Source: Streptomyces taklimakanensis
GTDB lineage: Bacteria; Actinomycetota; Actinomycetes; Streptomycetales; Streptomycetaceae
NCBI RefSeq assembly: GCF_009709575.1
Contig: NZ_WIXO01000001.1
Coordinates: forward strand, 372,001-436,000
Direction: 5' to 3'
Length of the DNA stretch: 64,000 bases
Positions 60,515 through 64,000 of this stretch are shown in pieces. How positions within the stretch are numbered: the stretch's first letter is position 1; each line of letters opens with the position of its first letter. Position numbers and translations under genes: made by a program. The notes under the pieces are model-generated. The model was not told the DNA's origin, ran no database searches, and saw nothing but the letters and a program-made list of their open reading frames with translations.

Positions 60515-61903
60515 TCATCCGGCGGGCGCGTCCCGCGGTGTGGAGCGGGCGAGCGCGGCGAGGGTGGTCAACGCCCGGTCCAGGACGTCCACGGGCGGCG
60601 ACGCCAGCGCCAGGCGCACCGCGCGCGGGGCGCGTCCGGTGTCGGCGGCGAAGGCCGCCGCCGGGGTGACCGCGATGTCGTGGCGAGCCGCCGCGGCGAC
60701 GAACGCGTCGGCGCGCCACGGCGACGGCAGCTCCCACCAACAGAAGTACGACAGCGGATCACCGCGCACGGTGAAGCCGTGCAACCGTCGGGCGGCGATC
60801 TCCCGGCGGCCGGCGGCGTCCCGCCGCTTGGCGTGGACGACCCGCCCCACGGCGTCGTCGGCCGACCAGCGGGTCGCCGCCTCCAGGGCGAACCGCGCGG
60901 GCCCCCACCCCCCGGAGCGCAGTGCCTCGGCGACGGCGGGCACCAGTGCGCGGGGGGCGACGGCGTACCCCACCGTCAGGCCGGGGGCCAGCCGCTTGGA
61001 GAGGCTGTCCACCAGGACCGTCCGCTCGGGGAGCAGGGCGGCCAGCGGCGGCAGGTCGTCGCGGAGGAAACCCCAGACGGCGTCCTCGACCACGTCCACC
61101 CCCAGCCGGCCGAGCACGTCGGCCAGTTCCTCCCGGCGCCGCTCGGGCATCACCAGGCCCAACGGGTTGTGCACGACCGGCTGCACGTAGACGGCTCGCA
61201 GCGGCGCGGTGCGGTGGGCGGCGGCGACGGCCTCGGGCACCACTCCGGCCTCGTCCACCGCGAGCGGGACGATCTCCACCCCGAGTCGCGTCGCGACGGA
61301 CCGCAGCACCGGGTAGGTCAACTCCTCGACGCCCAGCCGTCCACCGGCCGGGACCAGCGCGGCGATCGCCGCCGCGATGGCCTGGCGACCGTTGCCGGCG
61401 AACAGCACCCGATCCGCCTCCGGGCGCCAACCGCCGCGGGTCAGGAGGGCGGCGGCGGTGTTCCGGGCCGCGGGCGTGCCGGCGACGCCGACGGGGCGCG
61501 AGGCGGACTCCAGGACACCGGGGCGCAGCAACGGAACGATCCCGGCGGCGAGAAGCGCGGACTGCTCGGGCACCACCGGGTGGTTGAGTTCCAGATCGAC
61601 CCCGTCATCGGCCGGTTCGGCCGTCGCCGTCCTCGACGGCCGCGGGGCGGCCCGGACGAAGGTGCCCCGGCCGACCTCGCCGGTCGTCAGGCCGCGGCGG
61701 GCCAACTCGCGGTAGACGCGCGCCGCCGTCGAGTTGGCGATGCCGTGGAGCCGGGCGAACTCCCGTTGCGTCGGGAGGCGGTCGCCCGGTCTGCGCCGCC
61801 CCGAGGCGATGTCCGCCGCCACCCCGTCGGCGATCCGCCGGTAGTCCTCCACACACCGCTCCTGGTTCCGCCGACATTGCCGGCACCCAACCAACCACAC
61901 CAT
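60515..61903 (-). CDS. MocR-type regulator (GntR helix-turn-helix fused to aminotransferase)
   Basis: A 462-residue PLP-dependent regulator. The GntR winged helix is YRRIADGVAADIASGRRRPGDRLPTQREFARLHGIANSTAARVYRELARRGL; the aminotransferase domain has NPLGLVMPERRREELAD, VEDAVWGFL and LVDSLSKRLAPGLTVGY (PLP lysine in SLSK). The ATG at 61901-61903 is used; a GTG 17 codons later is possible. It probably controls the divergent LysE gene. Confidence 0.9.
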   Translation of the reverse strand: MVWLVGCRQCRRNQERCVEDYRRIADGVAADIASGRRRPGDRLPTQREFARLHGIANSTAARVYRELARRGLTTGEVGRGTFVRAAPRPSRTATAEPADDGVDLELNHPVVPEQSALLAAGIVPLLRPGVLESASRPVGVAGTPAARNTAAALLTRGGWRPEADRVLFAGNGRQAIAAAIAALVPAGGRLGVEELTYPVLRSVATRLGVEIVPLAVDEAGVVPEAVAAAHRTAPLRAVYVQPVVHNPLGLVMPERRREELADVLGRLGVDVVEDAVWGFLRDDLPPLAALLPERTVLVDSLSKRLAPGLTVGYAVAPRALVPAVAEALRSGGWGPARFALEAATRWSADDAVGRVVHAKRRDAAGRREIAARRLHGFTVRGDPLSYFCWWELPSPWRADAFVAAAARHDIAVTPAAAFAADTGRAPRAVRLALASPPVDVLDRALTTLAALARSTPRDAPAG

Positions 61904-61913
61904 TGATCCGAGA

Positions 61914-61930
61914 GCAATATCCTTTATTGC
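61914..61930. promoter_or_regulatory. inverted repeat between MocR and LysE genes
   Basis: GCAATA-N5-TATTGC, perfect 6-bp arms in an AT-rich gap of 93 bases, 11 bases from the MocR start. Candidate operator or promoter element. Confidence 0.5.
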
Positions 61931-61996
61931 ACTTCGCCAGGAGAGTGCATACGCTCGGTGGCCACGACCCCGGAAGGGAAGACGGAGGGCACTGTC

Positions 61997-62644
61997 ATGC
62001 TCGGAGCGGGTGAGGTGCTCGGCGTCGCCGCGATCTCCCTGGGAATGGTCCTCACCCCCGGGCCGAACATGATCTACCTGGTGTCCCGGAGCATCACCCA
62101 GGGACGCCGTGCCGGAATCGTCTCCCTCGGCGGGGTCGCCCTCGGCTTCCTGGTCTACCTGTCGGCCGCGAACCTCGGCCTGTCGGTGGTCTTCCTGGCC
62201 GTGCCCGGACTGTACGCCGCGGTCAAGTTCGCCGGCGCCGGATACCTGGCCTGGCTCGCCTGGCAGGCGCTCCGCCCCGGCGGGACCTCCCTCTTCGCCA
62301 CGCGCGAGGTCCCGCACGATCCGCCGCGCCGGCTCTTCGCCATGGGACTGGTGACCAATCTGCTCAACCCCAAGATCGCCATCATGTACCTCTCGCTCAT
62401 ACCGCAGTTCGTCGACCCGCGGGGCGGCCACGTCCTCGTCCGGGGGATCGCCCTCGGCGCGGTGCAGATCGTCGTGAGCGTGGTCGTGAACCTGGCGATC
62501 GTCCTGGCCGCCGGGACCATCGCCGCCTTCCTGGCCCGGCACCCCTCCTGGCTCCGCGTGCAGCGGTACGTCATGGGGTCCGTCCTCGGCGCGCTGGCCG
62601 TCTCCCTGGCGGTCGACAACAGCCGCCCGACGCGGACGGTCTGA
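61997..62644 (+). CDS. LysE family amino-acid exporter
   Basis: A 215-residue translocator with about six membrane segments. GMVLTPGPNMIYLVSRSITQGRRAGIVSLGGVALGF and MGLVTNLLNPKIAIMYLSLIPQFV are RhtB/LysE signatures. ATG 61997 follows GGAGGG; the frame is open to GTG 61958. The divergent MocR gene suggests control by an amino acid or amine. Confidence 0.92.
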   Translation: MLGAGEVLGVAAISLGMVLTPGPNMIYLVSRSITQGRRAGIVSLGGVALGFLVYLSAANLGLSVVFLAVPGLYAAVKFAGAGYLAWLAWQALRPGGTSLFATREVPHDPPRRLFAMGLVTNLLNPKIAIMYLSLIPQFVDPRGGHVLVRGIALGAVQIVVSVVVNLAIVLAAGTIAAFLARHPSWLRVQRYVMGSVLGALAVSLAVDNSRPTRTV

Positions 62645-63467
62645 CCCCGCCTCACCGCCGGCGCCCGAGCGACCGGTCGTCGCCGCGGACACCCACCGCG
62701 TGACGTACCAGCGCGTGGCGTCCCACCGCGTGGCGCCGACCGCCGATCCGGCCCCGAACCACCCTCGCAGGGGCGGCGGCCGCGTCCCGCGTCGGCCCGA
62801 CCGCGACCTCCACTCCGGGCCCGGACGAGGTCCCGGCCCGCACCCGCCCACGCGTCGAGGGTCTCCTCCGACCCCCGGCCACCGAAGTCCGTCACGTGGT
62901 TGTTCGCCAGACCGCAGACGTCGGGGCGGACGGCCGTCAGGGCGGGAAGGTTGCCGGGGTTCACCCGGTGGTGGACGCCCTCGCCCGGCGCGAGTCCGTT
63001 CTCGCGCCTGACCGGGTCCCCGCTCACACCCCCAAGGGTGGGAAACTCCCCGTTCGGCGTGTCCCGGGCCGGAGCCGCCCGGTCGCGGGGCACCGACACC
63101 ATCGGACCGCGCCGGGTGTGGGCCGGTCGGCCCATCGGCACCGGCCCGTCCGCCCTGCGGCTCCGGTGCCGCCCGTGGTGTCATGGTGGCGGACCGCGGA
63201 GGCGGCCACCGGGCGCGGAGGAGCGGAGCGAGACCGCGCACCGCGCGATCGGAACCCGTGAGACACGGGTGGCCTCCGACGGTCCGCGCGCCCGGCGTGG
63301 CCCCCCCCCGTACGCCGGGCGCCTCCACGCGGTCCGGCGGGCCCGCTCCCCCCTTCACCCGCCCCCGCCGTCCGGTCCCGGCGGACATGTTCCGCACGTG
63401 CCGTTTTCTCCGCGTTTCCCGGGAAACCCGAAGGTCCGAACGTCACGACCCGGAGGATGGTGAACCG
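62645..63467. other. gene-poor region holding a decayed capA remnant
   Basis: 823 bases without an intact gene. On the minus strand it contains the CapA fragment listed separately. A 14-nt palindrome GTTTCCCGGGAAAC lies at 63414-63427, about 40 bases before the next start. Several open frames here are only high-GC artefacts. Confidence 0.6.
62833..62991 (-). pseudogene. CapA-type (poly-gamma-glutamate synthesis/phosphoesterase) gene remnant
   Basis: One short frame reads GEGVHHRVNPGNLPALTAVRP then DVCGLANNHVTDFGGRGSEETLDAWAGAG, which closely resembles the metallophosphatase core of CapA proteins (NPGN...LANNHxxDFG, where Asn and His bind metal). Neither the N-terminal half nor the C-terminal two-thirds is present on either side, so this is a heavily deleted relic. 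Confidence 0.7.
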
Positions 63468-63710
63468 ATGGCAACCGGAGAGACCGGATTCAGCGACGTC
63501 GTCTACGACCTGATCTCGGTGCAGTACCACGCGCTGAAGGCCGGACACGACTACGGGCAGTACGTCCGCGACGCCGAGAACGCCGGCAAGCAGGAGATCG
63601 CCGACTTCTTCCGCAAGGTGATGGAGGAGGACTCCCGCCGCGCCGCCCAGTGCCACACGTACCTGGCGCAGCTTTCCGGCACCGAGGACGCGGGCCCGGC
63701 CGTTCAGTAG
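63468..63710 (+). CDS. small helical protein, ferritin-like in appearance
   Basis: An 80-residue protein (SDVVYDLISVQYHALKAGHDYGQYVRDAENAGKQEIADFFRKVMEEDSRRAAQCHTYLAQL). Two long helices with Tyr/His/Glu spacing resemble half of a rubrerythrin or ferritin-like bundle, but the metal ligands are incomplete. I cannot assign a function. The ATG follows CGGAGG by about ten bases. Confidence 0.75.
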   Translation: MATGETGFSDVVYDLISVQYHALKAGHDYGQYVRDAENAGKQEIADFFRKVMEEDSRRAAQCHTYLAQLSGTEDAGPAVQ

Positions 63711-63750
63711 GGCCCGCGGGAACGCCCCACGGGAAACGGCTCCCACCCCC

Positions 63751-63774
63751 GGCCGCGCGGATCCCCGCGCGGCC
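63751..63774. terminator. terminator hairpin after the small helical protein gene
   Basis: A 10-bp perfect stem (63751-63760 with 63765-63774) and 4-base loop, 40 bases after the stop and 14 before the next start. Confidence 0.65.
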
Positions 63775-63788
63775 GTCACCATGGGGAC

Positions 63789-64000
63789 ATGTCCCGACGT
63801 CGATCACGCCCGCGACCGGCCGCACCGGCCCCCACCGCCACCGATCCGGCCGCCCCCTGCCCCTGCGGCCTGTCCGCCCCCTACGGCGAGTGCTGCGCCC
63901 GGTACCACCGGGGCCCCTCCCCCGCCCCCACCGCCGAGGCGCTGATGCGCTCCCGCTACAGCGCCTTCGCCGTGCGCGACCGGGGATACCTGCTGCGCAC
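63789..64000 (+). CDS. YchJ-like SEC-C motif protein (3' end cut by window edge)
   Basis: The first 70 codons are visible. After an Arg/Pro/Ala-rich N-terminus comes CPCGLSAPYGECCARYHRG, a SEC-C zinc-binding motif, then PTAEALMRSRYSAFAVRDRGYLLRT, the conserved YchJ/UPF0225 N-terminal block. Function of the family is unknown. The start is the ATG at 63789-63791. Confidence 0.85.
   Translation, partial: MSRRRSRPRPAAPAPTATDPAAPCPCGLSAPYGECCARYHRGPSPAPTAEALMRSRYSAFAVRDRGYLLR

Noticed and set aside
62652-63141. Intact minus-strand protein gene including the CapA core
   Set aside because: Only about 50 residues resemble CapA; the rest is non-conserved and the frame runs into the antisense of lysE.
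1-64000. tRNA, rRNA, transposase, integrase or phage genes
   Set aside because: None could be recognised on either strand; GC and codon use look uniform apart from small AT-rich promoter patches.

Overview
The window is a 64 kb piece of an actinomycete chromosome, almost certainly Streptomyces or a close relative. It has very high GC, strong third-position G/C, frequent GTG starts, ATGA/GTGA stop-start overlaps, many SpoIIE-type PP2C phosphatases with anti-sigma-like partners, a desferrioxamine cluster in the desEFABCD order known from Streptomyces coelicolor, and a Streptomyces-type crt carotenoid operon. I see no IS element, prophage, tRNA, rRNA or CRISPR array.

Layout. 1-7160 (minus): a sugar-uptake and catabolism operon made of a ROK repressor, a two-domain ABC ATPase, a permease, a binding lipoprotein, a Gfo/Idh oxidoreductase and a sugar isomerase cut by the window edge. 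7417-11206: a GAF/PP2C/HATPase phosphatase facing a DUF574-type methyltransferase. 11431-14351 (minus): a DUF2165 membrane protein, WrbA and a cysteine-desulfurase-like protein. 14466-29612: the iron region. An Fe-siderophore ABC importer (minus) diverges over an iron box from desE-desF; a second iron box drives desABCD, followed on the same strand by a DHA2 exporter, a cytoplasmic penicillin-acylase-type hydrolase and a second DesC-like acyltransferase. 29743-30994: an acidic unknown protein and a hemerythrin gene with a sigma-B-like promoter.

31070-34957 is a sugar-acid module: symporter, 5-dehydro-4-deoxyglucarate dehydratase and uronate dehydrogenase. Each has a readable -35/-10 promoter and a palindrome placed where a repressor would sit. 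35015-41145 holds an anti-sigma-type ATPase, a DUF6098-like protein, a secreted GH5 cellulase, a second DUF574 methyltransferase and a second SpoIIE phosphatase. 41216-43567 is an XRE-cupin regulator diverging over a three-half-site operator from a thioredoxin-reductase-like flavoprotein and a methyltransferase. OsmC, a small membrane-anchored protein and a YndJ-like membrane protein follow.

46209-54325 is a six-gene carotenoid operon (crtE, crtI, crtB, a Rieske protein, crtY, crtU) expected to make isorenieratene-type aromatic carotenoids; five of the six genes are joined by overlaps. 54368-64000 contains a STAS antagonist, a small unknown, a secreted endonuclease I, a secreted GH43-ricin glycosidase, an LLM flavin oxidoreductase whose frame has no stop codon, a methyltransferase, a MocR regulator divergent from a LysE exporter, a decayed capA remnant, a small ferritin-like-looking protein and the start of a YchJ-like protein.

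The most interesting parts are the extended des locus (exporter, amidase and extra acyltransferase), the independently operated promoters of the sugar-acid module, the Rieske gene in the crt operon, the stopless LLM frame, and the repeated pairing of DUF574 methyltransferases with SpoIIE phosphatases.
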